Below, one piece after another: positions 45,721 to 55,545 of a stretch of 58,171 nt of DNA. The stretch lies in contig NZ_CP025472.1 in assembly GCF_003957375.1 (NCBI RefSeq), positions 1 through 58,171 on the forward strand, given 5' to 3'. The translations under genes were made by a program, and so were the position numbers. Below the pieces are notes generated by a model. It worked only from the letters and a program-made list of their open reading frames with translations. It made no database searches and was not told the origin of the DNA. Every line of letters starts with the position of its first letter. The first letter of the stretch is position 1. This stretch comes from Enterococcus mundtii. Lineage in GTDB: Bacteria; Bacillota; Bacilli; Lactobacillales; Enterococcaceae.

Positions 45721-45760
45721 AAAAAGCATTACCTCTCAAAAATGAGTAGGCAATGCTTTT
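45721..45760 (-). terminator. Terminator after the hicAB-fic unit
   Basis: AAAAGCATT pairs with AATGCTTTT around a 20-base loop with a T run on the minus strand. Located about 45 bases after the fic stop. Confidence 0.7.
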
Positions 45761-45804
45761 ATGTCATCATTATTTTTATTATCAGTTGTACCATAATTTT
45801 TCCT

Positions 45805-46585
45805 TCACAGCTCTGGCTCATTGTTTTTTTTCATTGATCGAAGTTCAGATTTTACTCGAAAAGTAGAAAGATCTTGGCCCACATTGCGCTCTTCAATCGG
45901 TTGACGCAAATACAACTCACGTTCTTTTTTCGAAGGTAATGTACGATACAATCCCTCAAATGCTTGTTCTTCTTCTAAATGATCCTTTGCTCGATAGAAT
46001 GACATCAGATTAAAAGTAAACTCTAAACGTTTTATATCATGAAAAGGAACCATCAAATAGTTTTCGCTGTCCAATGTGCCGTATGCAGCATTGGCTGAAA
46101 TTAACGCTGTGCGCTTTTGCCATCTTGAAAAGCCTGTAATTTAGCCAGTCTAGCGAAAACCCACCAGGCATCTTTTTCTGTTCGTTCAGATTGTTCAAAC
46201 TGATCCACGATTTCTTGTAAATCGTTCCTAGAAATAATCTCTTTAGGGAAATAGTGTTCTTGACTAGCTTGATCAAGAACAATAGCTATCCGATCATCTT
46301 CATTGTAATATGAATTTCGCAAATGACCAGGTAATTTGGGCTGTTCTTCAGACGGTGAATCAAATTGCTTGTTCACTTCGATAATACCATCTACAGAAAA
46401 ACCTTTTCTTTTATCGCATTGATCCCTTTTAAACTATCTACAAAAATAGCTATATCATCTCTATTTTGACGGAGTGGTTTCGTAGATTTCAAATCTAACG
46501 CTTTTTTCGTTTGATAAACAGAGCTGCCGTAATTATTCAAACTACCCAACGATTGAATGAATTTTGCGAGTGCCGTAGTATCCAT
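45805..46585 (-). pseudogene. Fic/Doc-fold protein lacking the catalytic His, two apparent frameshifts
   Basis: Three frames join into about 260 aa when one G is added near 46402 (KEKGFSVDGIIEVNKQF) and one A near 46115 (QAFQDGKKRTALISANAAY). The Fic loop reads LQAFQDGKKRTAL, where active enzymes have HPFxDGNxR; Gln replaces the catalytic His and Lys the Asn. The start at MDTTALAKF is chosen for its GGAGGTGG site. It follows hicB closely. A non-catalytic or altered Fic is likely. Confidence 0.7.
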
Positions 46586-46604
46586 ATGTTGACCACCTCC
46601 ATTA

Positions 46605-46991
46605 TCAGACATTTAATTTTTGAGCTAATGCTTCAGTCATCGTTTTAGAAAAATTAATTCCTTCATTCGTCGCACGCACGTTCAACCAATGTGGAATTTT
46701 GATTGTTTTTTTTATCAAGTTGGACATCTTTTAAATAATCATTTAAGTCGACAGAAATCAATGTCGCAAATTCTGTTTCAGGGTTTACAGAAAGGGCATT
46801 GATAGCCGTAGGTGTTGGCAAAGGCATGTTTTTTCAACTAGGTCTCCAAGCATAATACCTAACGCATCTGCCGCAAGTTCTAATCCTTGGGCGATATCTT
46901 CCGATTGCGTGACCGCTCCTTCAACATCAGGAAAATAAATTCCGTATCCAACAGGATCTTTTTCAAATATAGCTGGATAAACTTTTTTCAT
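46605..46991 (-). pseudogene. hicB: HicB-type antitoxin, two apparent compensating indels
   Basis: About 128 aa after adding one T to the run at 46829-46834 and removing one from the T8 run at 46706-46713. N-terminal HicB fold MKKVYPAIFEKDPVGYGIYF, then LAADALGIMLGDLVEK, and C-terminal RHH-like IPHWLNVRATNEGINFSKTM. It neutralises HicA and represses the operon. GAGAGGG precedes the ATG. Confidence 0.85.
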
Positions 46992-47025
46992 TTCTATCCC
47001 TCTCTTTCTTATAGACACAGTGGGC

Positions 47026-47214
47026 TTATTTGCCCACTGCTTTTCGAACAGAATCCTCTACTCTTCTAGATAACTCTTTTGAATGACTGGTAAGAATAAC
47101 TGGTCTAGGAAAATTTTTCTTTATAAATTTCCTGTGTGACCCCTTTCCACCCTTCACTTCAACAAAGCCAGCATCTTTGAGTAATTTCTCTGCTTCTCTA
47201 ATTGTCATGGGCAT
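47026..47214 (-). CDS. hicA: HicA-type mRNA interferase toxin
   Basis: A 62-aa dsRBD-fold protein: MTIREAEKLLKDAGFVEVKG, catalytic His in GGKGSHRKFIK, and KNFPRPVILTSHSKEL. HicA cuts mRNA and is neutralised by HicB encoded 34 bases downstream. GGAGGT precedes the ATG. This plasmid-stabilising pair lies at the end of the relaxase operon. Confidence 0.9.
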   Translation of the reverse strand: MPMTIREAEKLLKDAGFVEVKGGKGSHRKFIKKNFPRPVILTSHSKELSRRVEDSVRKAVGK

Positions 47215-47279
47215 TTCAAGCTACCTCCTGACAATAATATTGTAGCACGTACAGGGCGTACTGTAAAGTTTTTTCGTGT

Positions 47280-48782
47280 CTATTTATCAAGATCAACCGA
47301 ATCGGATACTGCCTTTTCTGTCAAAATACTCAATGCTGCATCGTAAGTTTTTAATTGTTTCTCAAGCAACTTTACTTGTTTTTCAAGTTCTTTTTTCTCA
47401 CCATATAAGGATTTTACTTTCTCTATTTGTTCAAGATTGGACGGATCATACTTTAGTTTTTCGTTCGCTCGAAATAACTTGTCGTCCAAAGTTTCTCTTG
47501 CCTCTTGCACAATTTCATAATTATCATAAAAGTCTTTCCCTAAAACATGTGGTAGTTGATCGCTGCTTACTTGACGGGTTGACAAAATATTTAAAGCTGT
47601 AACCATTTCTCGGACGTTTTGAATAGCAGAATTTTTTCGTTTTGGAAACAGTCCGCTTTCTCCAGAAAGATAATTTGCTAAAGACGCTCCCTTAACAAAT
47701 TTATTTTTTTGTCCTTTTTCATCACTCCAAAAATAAAAAATATCTTTGTAATTAAAATGCGCCTCGTAGCGTCCGTCTTCCAATTTCTCTAACATGTAAT
47801 CAGGAACTTTGACCACACCTGTTTCATACCGACCATAGGCAATCTCAACATAAATCCCTGTCATGGTGTCTCTTTGTATTTGCCAGGGTTCAATGACAAA
47901 GGTTAGATCGGGTAGAGATTCTTTTTCTGCTTTTTGTTCTACATATTTTTTTGCAATATCCATTGTATTGAAAACCGCTTCCGGTTTATTTTTACTTACC
48001 CGCTCGATAATATTTTCTTCATTGTAGATCCGTTGTTTTTTATTTATCGTATAATCACGAGCTGGACGTTTTTGTGGCAGATCCAATAATTTGTAGTTGA
48101 TCACTTTCCCATATTCTTCTGAATTATGATTAGGGTCAACATCAATATTTAGAAGCCTTGCCTTCACTAAAAAATCATCCCAGCTTGTACTATGGGTAAG
48201 CAAAAAATTTAACCGTTCTTTTAATTCAACTCGATACGCATTCTTTCTTCGATATTCTTGATACTTTTTATGTGAGTTTCTTTTAGGCGTATCGAGGATC
48301 ATTGCGCCGTGATAGTCCGCTACCTTATCGGAGTAATTTCTTAAATGAGCCGCTGTTCCTCGTTGCCAGCGAAACTTCGTTAAATCGACACTTGAGGTTG
48401 TATTAAAAATAATATGGTTATGCAAGTGTTCTTTATCTACATGGGTCGCAATGATAAATTCATAGTCTTCACCTAAAAAGTCGAGCGCTGTCTGTCTTCC
48501 AATTTCATGAACTTCTGCAGCTGTTAAATTATCTTCTGGATCAAAGGATTGGATAATATGTCGAGCGATAACTTCTTCGTTAGATTTTTTATTTTTTTGA
48601 CCTTTTATATTTTTTGCTAACATTCTGGTCAGATTCATTTCAAAAAAGGCATTATTTACCGAATTAATTTTATGACCACTTGTCAATGTTTGATTTTCCG
48701 TTTTTTCTGGATTTAGAATATACTCAATTGCTCGAAGTAAATTTTTTTCTTGTTTAATTGAAATCGTTCTTGTTGTAGGCAT
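47280..48782 (-). CDS. Conjugative relaxase (MobP-type, PcfG-like)
   Basis: A 500-aa protein. The N-terminal relaxase domain (about 1-250) has the three-His metal motif HVDKEHLHNHIIFN; the putative catalytic Tyr lies in the N-terminal AIEYILNPEKTE region. The C-terminus is a long coiled coil (EKVKSLYGEKKELEKQVKLL). It nicks oriT and stays bound to the 5 prime end for transfer. The pcfF-like gene lies directly upstream, only one base away, matching pcfF-pcfG order in pCF10. Confidence 0.93.
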   Translation of the reverse strand: MPTTRTISIKQEKNLLRAIEYILNPEKTENQTLTSGHKINSVNNAFFEMNLTRMLAKNIKGQKNKKSNEEVIARHIIQSFDPEDNLTAAEVHEIGRQTALDFLGEDYEFIIATHVDKEHLHNHIIFNTTSSVDLTKFRWQRGTAAHLRNYSDKVADYHGAMILDTPKRNSHKKYQEYRRKNAYRVELKERLNFLLTHSTSWDDFLVKARLLNIDVDPNHNSEEYGKVINYKLLDLPQKRPARDYTINKKQRIYNEENIIERVSKNKPEAVFNTMDIAKKYVEQKAEKESLPDLTFVIEPWQIQRDTMTGIYVEIAYGRYETGVVKVPDYMLEKLEDGRYEAHFNYKDIFYFWSDEKGQKNKFVKGASLANYLSGESGLFPKRKNSAIQNVREMVTALNILSTRQVSSDQLPHVLGKDFYDNYEIVQEARETLDDKLFRANEKLKYDPSNLEQIEKVKSLYGEKKELEKQVKLLEKQLKTYDAALSILTEKAVSDSVDLDK

Positions 48783-48783
48783 A

Positions 48784-49170
48784 CTATTGTTGTCTCGTTA
48801 ATTTACTTATTTCTTGGAGCAATACTTTCTGAGCTTTCAAATAGTTGTTCTGCATTTTCGCGAACTCAGAAACAAGATACTGGATATCTTCTGTTTCTAC
48901 AATATCTGTCTGATTTAATTTATGAGCAATCTGGTTGATATTATTGCCAATCATATTCAACTCAGAAACATATTGGCCAGTTTCAACTAATGCTTCTTTC
49001 ATATCTGCAAAATCTATATTGACTATAAAACCATTAAGCGCCATTAAACGAATATAATTTGTCATTGTCCCCTGTCCGGATAGCTTCATATTTTCTTTTA
49101 TCCGCTTCTTTTCTTCCTTGGTCAAATAGACTTGGATAAATTCGTCTCTAAATAATTTCTTTTTTCTCAT
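48784..49170 (-). CDS. Relaxosome accessory protein (PcfF/MobC-like)
   Basis: A 128-aa protein: MRKKKLFRDEFIQVYLTKEE, an RHH-like basic start, followed by the MobC-type stretch LNMIGNNINQIAHKLNQT and a coiled C-terminus. Such proteins bind oriT and recruit the relaxase. A longer frame upstream runs only through the oriT palindromes, so this ATG is used even though its ribosome site is modest. Confidence 0.88.
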   Translation of the reverse strand: MRKKKLFRDEFIQVYLTKEEKKRIKENMKLSGQGTMTNYIRLMALNGFIVNIDFADMKEALVETGQYVSELNMIGNNINQIAHKLNQTDIVETEDIQYLVSEFAKMQNNYLKAQKVLLQEISKLTRQQ

Positions 49171-49179
49171 ATAATTACC

Positions 49180-49400
49180 GCTTTCTAAGATAAAAATCAG
49201 CCAGCAAGGCTGTGCCTTGCCCAGAGTCGATCCCGAAAACCAACAGCCCCAATGGGGCTGGGTCTCGCCTCTGGCAAGCATAGCGAGGTACATGTACCTC
49301 ACGAAAAAATAAAAAAGAAGGAAATCCCGAAAATCTATGATTTTCGAGTTTCCTCTTTTTGTTTTTAAACTTGGGGCATGCCCCAAACCCCATTTTCTTT
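49180..49400. other. oriT candidate: palindrome-rich intergenic region
   Basis: At least five hairpins: AGCAAGGC/GCCTTGC (49203-49220), CAGCCCCAATGGGGCTG (49245-49261), GAGGTACATGTACCTC (49284-49299), CGAAAATC/GATTTTCG (49327-49348) and TTGGGGCATGCCCCAA (49370-49385). The location just before a PcfF-like and relaxase pair is where pCF10-type plasmids have oriT. GC content is above its surroundings. The nick site cannot be placed from sequence alone. Confidence 0.7.
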
Positions 49401-49407
49401 CATTACA

Positions 49408-49689
49408 TCATTGACCTTTTCCGAATTCTTCAAGATCTGAAATAAGCTTTCTGAATGATTGTTCAGATTCATTTTTTAGTATTTCTTCTAACAAAGCAAG
49501 GCTAGAAATGTGAATAGCGATTGATTCTTTCTCCACTTTTTCTAAGTTTCGTCTTTCTGATTGCAACTGACCAATCACTGCTTTTAATGGTGGAAGAATA
49601 AGTTCTTGAGATTCGTCTCGTTCAAATCGCTGACAAACTTTCCAAAGATAATACAGACACAAAGGTCGCTTTTTAATCAGTTTTATCAT
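49408..49689 (-). CDS. Small transfer-region protein, unknown
   Basis: A 93-aa helical protein (MIKLIKKRPLCLYYLWKVCQ; ILPPLKAVIGQLQSERRNLE). Its start overlaps the end of the upstream gene by 17 bases. Position between the ArdC/LtrC-like gene and oriT suggests a DNA-processing role; no family recognised. Confidence 0.6.
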   Translation of the reverse strand: MIKLIKKRPLCLYYLWKVCQRFERDESQELILPPLKAVIGQLQSERRNLEKVEKESIAIHISSLALLEEILKNESEQSFRKLISDLEEFGKGQ

Positions 49690-51344
49690 CTTCGCTACTT
49701 TCTGAATTACCTTTTAATTTTTCTAAAGTATCCGCTAAACTATAATCTTCCTCAGATCGTTCTTCTTTTTATTCGCCTTGTCTGTTGCGACATTGTCCAT
49801 TGCTCGACTTTGGAGTTCTCGCGCACGTTTGATTTCTTCTTCCAATGTTGGTCGAACTTGCTCTGTTTCCTTTTCATACATATGCGCAGCAATCTTTTGT
49901 AAAAAGGTATCGCTTCGAACAATCAAGTCAGTAAACAATTGTTGTAATTTCACTTTTCCGTTATTCATCGATCGTAACTGAGTTAACAAACTCAAATTAA
50001 TCGGCAAAGGATTAAAAGAAAAAACAGTCATCACAATAGAAGCGACACTTTCATTTTCAAATCGAATAATCTCTTCTGATGATTGTTTCTCTTTTTCTAA
50101 AAGACAAACAATCAAATCAGCAAGTGTTTGTTCTTCTCCCTGATTCGCTTTTATTCGAATGGTATGCTCTTCAAGAATTGATTCTTCTCTTTCTTCAAAA
50201 ACGATTGTCTGATTCGCAATCTTTTCCAAGATAGCGAAAACTTCTTTCGGACTCGTTTCTATTTTTTTAGTTTCTTCTTTTCCTTGCGTTTCTGTTTTTT
50301 CAAAATATGGAACGATTGGGGCATGAGTGATTTGTGTAAGCTGCGTTTGTTTTTCTTTAGGATCTCCCCAGTTTCACTATTCACTTTTTGTTGGTTTCCT
50401 CCAAATAGAAAGACAGGCTCCGCATTATTCTTCAACGTCCTATTTTCTCGAATCCAATCATGAACTTCTTTGGATTCAACTGCTTCTGCACGTTGATAAA
50501 GAAGCAACAACTGATTCACTAACGATAAATTTTTTGTCTTAGGTATACTTCTTAAAAAGCGTAGATAATTTTTTTCATCTGTCCAGTCAGTTAAGTGATC
50601 AATAACATAGGAACTGATACTATTTGAATCTCCTTCATCTAACAACTTTTGTAAATGAGCATCAATAACAAAATCTTCTTCTACTTGTTCCGCTATTTTA
50701 TTTTCTAACAAACCAAGCAACATATCCTGCGTTTCTTTTCGATAAAACTTTTGATCATTTCGATAAAAATATGCCAAAAACATCTGACGTGCTTTCTCAA
50801 TTTCATTCCCTTCAGGGTTTCCTATGCTTTCTTTTGTCTTCAACCATACTTGTTGGACAAACGCTTGCAAGAGCTTTTCAAGATCATAAGCATCCAATTT
50901 TGTTTCAGGCAGTAATGCCCCTGCCTTTACGTATTCCTTCCAAAATGAAGCGGGAAGTTCTTCAAACAGGGCAAGGCACATCGAATAAAAATCGATGGTT
51001 ATCGGAACGATTGGTAAATCTTGTTTGTCAATAATTTTTGCGTTTGGATTGAACAAATAAGAAACAGCAAATAACTCTTCTTCTGAAAGAGGCGTTTGTG
51101 TAAAAAACGCCTCTTCAATTGTTTCATATGGTACGCCTAACGCCTCTGCCCCATATTGAAACAATGAAACAAATGCACTATTCAGTCTTTCTACTCCGTG
51201 TCCCGTTAGATAATCGAAAATATCATGGGCATGTAAAGCAATGTCTAAAGCTGACAATTCATTCTTAAGTTTTAAATTTCTGGCCAACTTTTTTCTTTTT
51301 GCTATATTCGCTATTTCGTAATTGTCAGGAAACAATGTTGGCAT
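49673..51344 (-). pseudogene. Large helical transfer-region protein (LtrC/ArdC-like), two apparent frameshifts
   Basis: About 557 aa after adding one A near 50358 (LKKKTQLTQITHAPIVPY) and one near 49770 (NKKEERSEEDYSLADTL). The N-terminal 300 residues are helical (LSALDIALHAHDIFDYLTGH); a stretch SLVNQLLLLYQRAEAVESKE then VHDWIRENRTLKNNAEPVFL resembles the ssDNA-binding N-domain of ArdC/LtrC-type conjugation proteins. The C-terminus is acidic and low-complexity. GGAGG precedes the ATG. Confidence 0.6.
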
Positions 51345-51359
51345 TCTTTGTGACCTCCT

Positions 51360-51569
51360 TTATCCCACTTCAAGTTCCGTCTCTGTCTCTTTAACGGAAA
51401 CAGATTTGTTTTTTTCTTCAACAGCTACTTCCATTGATCGAATCAATTCTGATTTTTGGGTCTGCGTTAAATCTTTAATCGTATCCTTTTCTTTCTCACT
51501 CGCTTTAAGTCCCAACTGATTGCTTAAATCTTCGATTCGTATCAATTGTTGTAACTCGATATTATTCAT
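51360..51569 (-). CDS. Small hypothetical protein (69 aa)
   Basis: An acidic helical peptide (MNNIELQQLIRIEDLSNQLG, ends VKETETELEVG). It sits between two large transfer genes with short gaps. No family recognised. Confidence 0.5.
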   Translation of the reverse strand: MNNIELQQLIRIEDLSNQLGLKASEKEKDTIKDLTQTQKSELIRSMEVAVEEKNKSVSVKETETELEVG

Positions 51570-51573
51570 TTTC

Positions 51574-54500
51574 TTATCCGTTTGTTTCTGATGCTACTGT
51601 TACAGAATTTTTAGCTGTTGATTGTTCAGCCTCTTCAGCCATTACCGGAGCATTTCCCTCATCTGATAGTTTAGGTTATTCTGTTGTATAGGTTCTTCCG
51701 AATGCTGTTTATTTTGATCACTCACTGATTCAGCTGTATTTATAGTGGGCTGTGTTTCAGGTGCAGCAGCTGGCGCTTGATTTTCAGATACAACCGAACT
51801 CTCTGAAACCTTCTCTTGTTCTTTTTGAGTTGCTTCTTTTGAATCGTTTTCCTGTACCTCTTTTGTTTTCTCAGCTAAAGGTGATTGATTTCTTTTTTCC
51901 TCAATGACAAATTTTCGATCAATTGTATTTGAGAATTGTTTTAACAAGCCATTGATTGATAAAAGTTTGCGATTAAATGAATTTTTCAAACCTAAACGAA
52001 TATCATCCATTGTGTTCGTCACTTGATACACTGTATTATTTTTTTGTGTTCTAACATACTGTTTTAAGTTCTCTTTGAAATCAGACAAGATTTGACCGAT
52101 TGTTCGTTTTACTTTGGTTGTTTCTTCTTTTATCTGATTCTCAGTCGGCACGCTCAAAGCATCCACTGCCTCTATTGACTGTTTAACAATGGTTTCAACT
52201 TGCTTTAAATGTGTGGCTAGAATATTCTCTATATCAGCCATGCTACCGAATTGCTCTCCTTTATATCCCACTTGCTTAAGAAAGGCATCGACTTCCTGCT
52301 TCGTTTCATCAAATGAAACATTGATCTCTTGGATAAAAGAGTGATTAGAAGTTGAAGCTGTTCGTCCGAAGAATCAATACTGCTCGACTGATCTTTTTCT
52401 TGCTGTTCTTCTTTTGGTAAACTATTTGAGCCTCGTGGTGAAGATTTGATCTCTTCCTCAAGTCCTTTCTGATAAAAGTTAGAATAGTCGTCCTTCATTT
52501 CTTTTAGCTCTTCAATGTAACCCTTTGAACGATTAATTCTTTCCAATATAGAGTTGGAATGTTCTAAATTAACATTGGATTTATCGATACTTTCCAATCC
52601 AGCAATGTCTATTTCAAATTCAGCTATTTCACTTAAAATAGGCTCGATAGTATTCTTTTCTAGTGTTTCCACAGCTAAATTTAACTTCCGTAGTTCCCAA
52701 TCGGTTTCAGAAACTTTTTCCCAATTGGATTGATTTCTAAAATCAATACGTTCTTTCTTCAATGTCTCAATTTTATTGCCTAACTCAATATACTTCTTAC
52801 TTTTTCTCTCTTCTAAAACTTGTACTTCTGCCATATCATTCACTCCTTGTACTCGTTTGACTGGTTGATTGCCTATTTTATTATTATGGTTTCGTCTAAC
52901 TTTAATATCCCCTACTTCATTTTTTCGTAGTAAAGCCCCTATCACTTCTTTTTCTGTCTCTGTTTGAGGTTTATATTTCTCGGATGGAAGAAAATCGCCA
53001 GTTTCTTGTAGCTCTAAGGCCACTGTATTCAATCCTTTAACAAAATAAAGTGTTGGATTTTTCTCCCCTGGCGTAACTGCCTTACTGTCGATGAGCGCTT
53101 GTGCATGTGCGCTAATGTTTTGGTGCGCTTGTTCAGCTTTCACCTCTACTTCTAACAGTACTTCCTGCAACGAATTTCCATAAACATCATTGAATACTGC
53201 CCTTTCTGTAATCATTGTCAGCATTTCATTCAAATCTGTTGAATAGTCAGCAAGTTCAGATCCATCAAATAAAAAAGCGTCTCTTCAGACTGCTCCTTCA
53301 TTTCTTCCAAGGAATCCTTGAGAATCGCTGTAATTTGTTCCATCGTATCCGTTTGAGGAATAGCGTTCATATATAAATGAATAGCTTCCTCTTGCTTCTG
53401 AATAGCTGAAGCTTGATCTATTAAAGAAAGTTCGCAAGTTTCCAAAGCGTCTCCAACATTCAGTTCTTCGTTCTCATGAATAAATTTGACCGATTTGATA
53501 CTTTCTATTTTTGTATCAACTTGTGTCTTAAGTAACTCTTGATCAAACCTTGTTCCTTGTTCTACATCAATATGTTCTTTATTTGATTCTAAGACTGCCG
53601 TTTTCAAATTCGGAAAGGCACGGTCAAAAAAAGTTGTGAGCTTATCACGCATATTTTGATCAAATAAAGCATATTCAATATTTGTTGCATAAGTCTCTTT
53701 TGATTTAAGAAAAATACTATTCAGTCCAGCTTCGTTCACATATAACTCAAAAGCTCTGGCGAATACTTCTGTTGGAGCAGTGTAATATCCTGCCTTCTCG
53801 GCTACGTAGCTGCCTTTACCGTTAAGTGAAAGGTTTTCTCTATATCTTGTAACAATTGGCTTAAAATCGTCTCTCATGCTCAATAAACGACCATTGTCTG
53901 TACCATAATCTAATGCATGACCATACTCGTGAACAAATGATTGTATACCTACACCACCAATTTCATCGTTTGTATCTCTAAAGTCTATAGCAATCGTATT
54001 CTTGTTAGGTACATACAGTCCAAGAGCTTTATGATTACCGAGCTTCCTCAAACGCAACTCTGGTAGTTTATCGCCAGTTTTCGGTAGAATGTCGTGCATA
54101 CGTTCCATTTCCTTCTCAAACTGTGAAAACAGCGTTAGATCCACATCGTTATCTATTTCAACAAATTGGAAATACTTATTTAACGACGTTGATTCCATTA
54201 TTTTACGCGTATCTTTATTGATATTCTTTTTTGTCTGCCATGCAGAAGCCCTGGTTTGCTTATCAATATCTTTTTCATACTCTCGTTGAAGAAAAATATC
54301 GTAGGTACTTTGAATATATTCTTCTACAAAACTGATTAACTCGTTTTGTTTCCGAGCGTTCTGAATCGTTTTCGGATAGAGATAGGTTGTTCGGTTTCCC
54401 TCTTTGAGCAGATACGGAGACTTATCTAGATTTACTTTTACTGGATTTGTCGGATCATTTGATAAATCTCCCCAATTGGCAGCAATTTGTTCCTCTAGCA

Positions 54501-55287
54501 ATCGACGTTCTTCACCTTGTACCTCATTATTTTCTAGCATTGATTTCATTTGTGAGGGATTATCAAGATACTTTTCTCTTTCATCTCTAGGAAGTGTGTC
54601 CAAAAAAGTATTCGTCAATTCTCCATGAGGATTCTTTTGGAATAAATGAGCATTCTTTTTTCCGGTATAACTTGCAATTGACAGCCTCTCCAGTAATCGT
54701 TCTAAGTCTCTTCTGTCAAACTTAAGCTCCTGAACAGTATCATCAAATTCTTTTAAAATATCTCGCTGTAATTTATCATATCCAATCGCTCGATTCATAT
54801 TCCCTAATGCGTAATAACTTGGATCTGTAGAATTGTTAGACGAAAAATAATAGAATTTACCGTGTTTTGTGCCACTCTTATTCTTTGGATCTAAAAGTAC
54901 ATCAACACTTTTGACGTGTTCCTCAGATCCATTGATTTTTCTTCTGATAGCAGTAGCTGAGTAAATTTTCTTTCCCTCGGCTTCACTTCTAAGAAAAGAA
55001 CTTTCAACTACATCAATCGCTCTTACCTTAACTTCCGTTGACCAGGGTTGGCCATTCCAGTCATGAAACGTTGCGTCTTCCTTGCCCACCGGATAACCAT
55101 CTCTATTCCGAATAAACGTGTCTACTGCTCTCAGCTCATCTTCTTGCGTCCACGTGCCATTCTTATAAATATTATCGGCCAGCTTTCGAAATGCGGTATA
55201 TAAAGTATCCTTTTCAGTAAACACTAGCGGAGACGAAGTGGTTGTCCCATATTTCTTTTTAAGTAACGAAGTTAACTGATTTTCCAC
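51574..55287 (-). pseudogene. Giant polyvalent protein with a zincin-like metallopeptidase domain (LPD-type), three apparent frameshifts
   Basis: Three frames join into about 1237 aa: one A added to the run at 53271-53276 (EETLFLFDGSELADYS), one base near 52365 (SDETASTSNHSFIQE) and one near 51675 (QNNPKLSDEGNAPVM). The N-terminal half has LPD-type domains; a protease-like site FVHEYGHALDYG lies near residue 450 with TAPTEVFARAFELYVN after it. The middle and C-terminus are coiled coil and acidic low complexity. Such polyvalent proteins are thought to enter the recipient or act in establishment. GTG start with GGGAG upstream. Confidence 0.75.
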
Positions 55288-55305
55288 TTAACATAGCTCC
55301 CTTCC

Positions 55306-55536
55306 TTAGTCTCTATCAAAAGCTTGCTTGGTATCTAGATATTCACCCTTTCTTAAGTCGATTAAATTCTCAGTAGAGGACGTTTCTATCACCATTTTTT
55401 GGAATTGATCTGAAACTTGTAAAAGAGCTGAAACAGCTCCTCTTTTGTATTCAGTCAGTTCTCCTTCTTGATAGTCCTTGATCAACCGAAAAATAAAGTT
55501 ACTGAACTGTGTTTCATTAAATGTGTTTTCTTCCAT
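55306..55536 (-). CDS. Small hypothetical protein (76 aa)
   Basis: An acidic helical protein (MEENTFNETQFSNFIFRLIK; ends DTKQAFDRD). AGGAGG lies before the ATG. It is 9 bases from the Toprim gene and belongs to the DNA-processing run. No family recognised. Confidence 0.55.
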   Translation of the reverse strand: MEENTFNETQFSNFIFRLIKDYQEGELTEYKRGAVSALLQVSDQFQKMVIETSSTENLIDLRKGEYLDTKQAFDRD

Positions 55537-55545
55537 AATTTCCTC

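Noticed and set aside
49171-49393. N-terminal extension of the PcfF-like gene
   Set aside because: The extra residues translate the oriT palindromes; the basic RHH-like start at 49170 agrees with the family.
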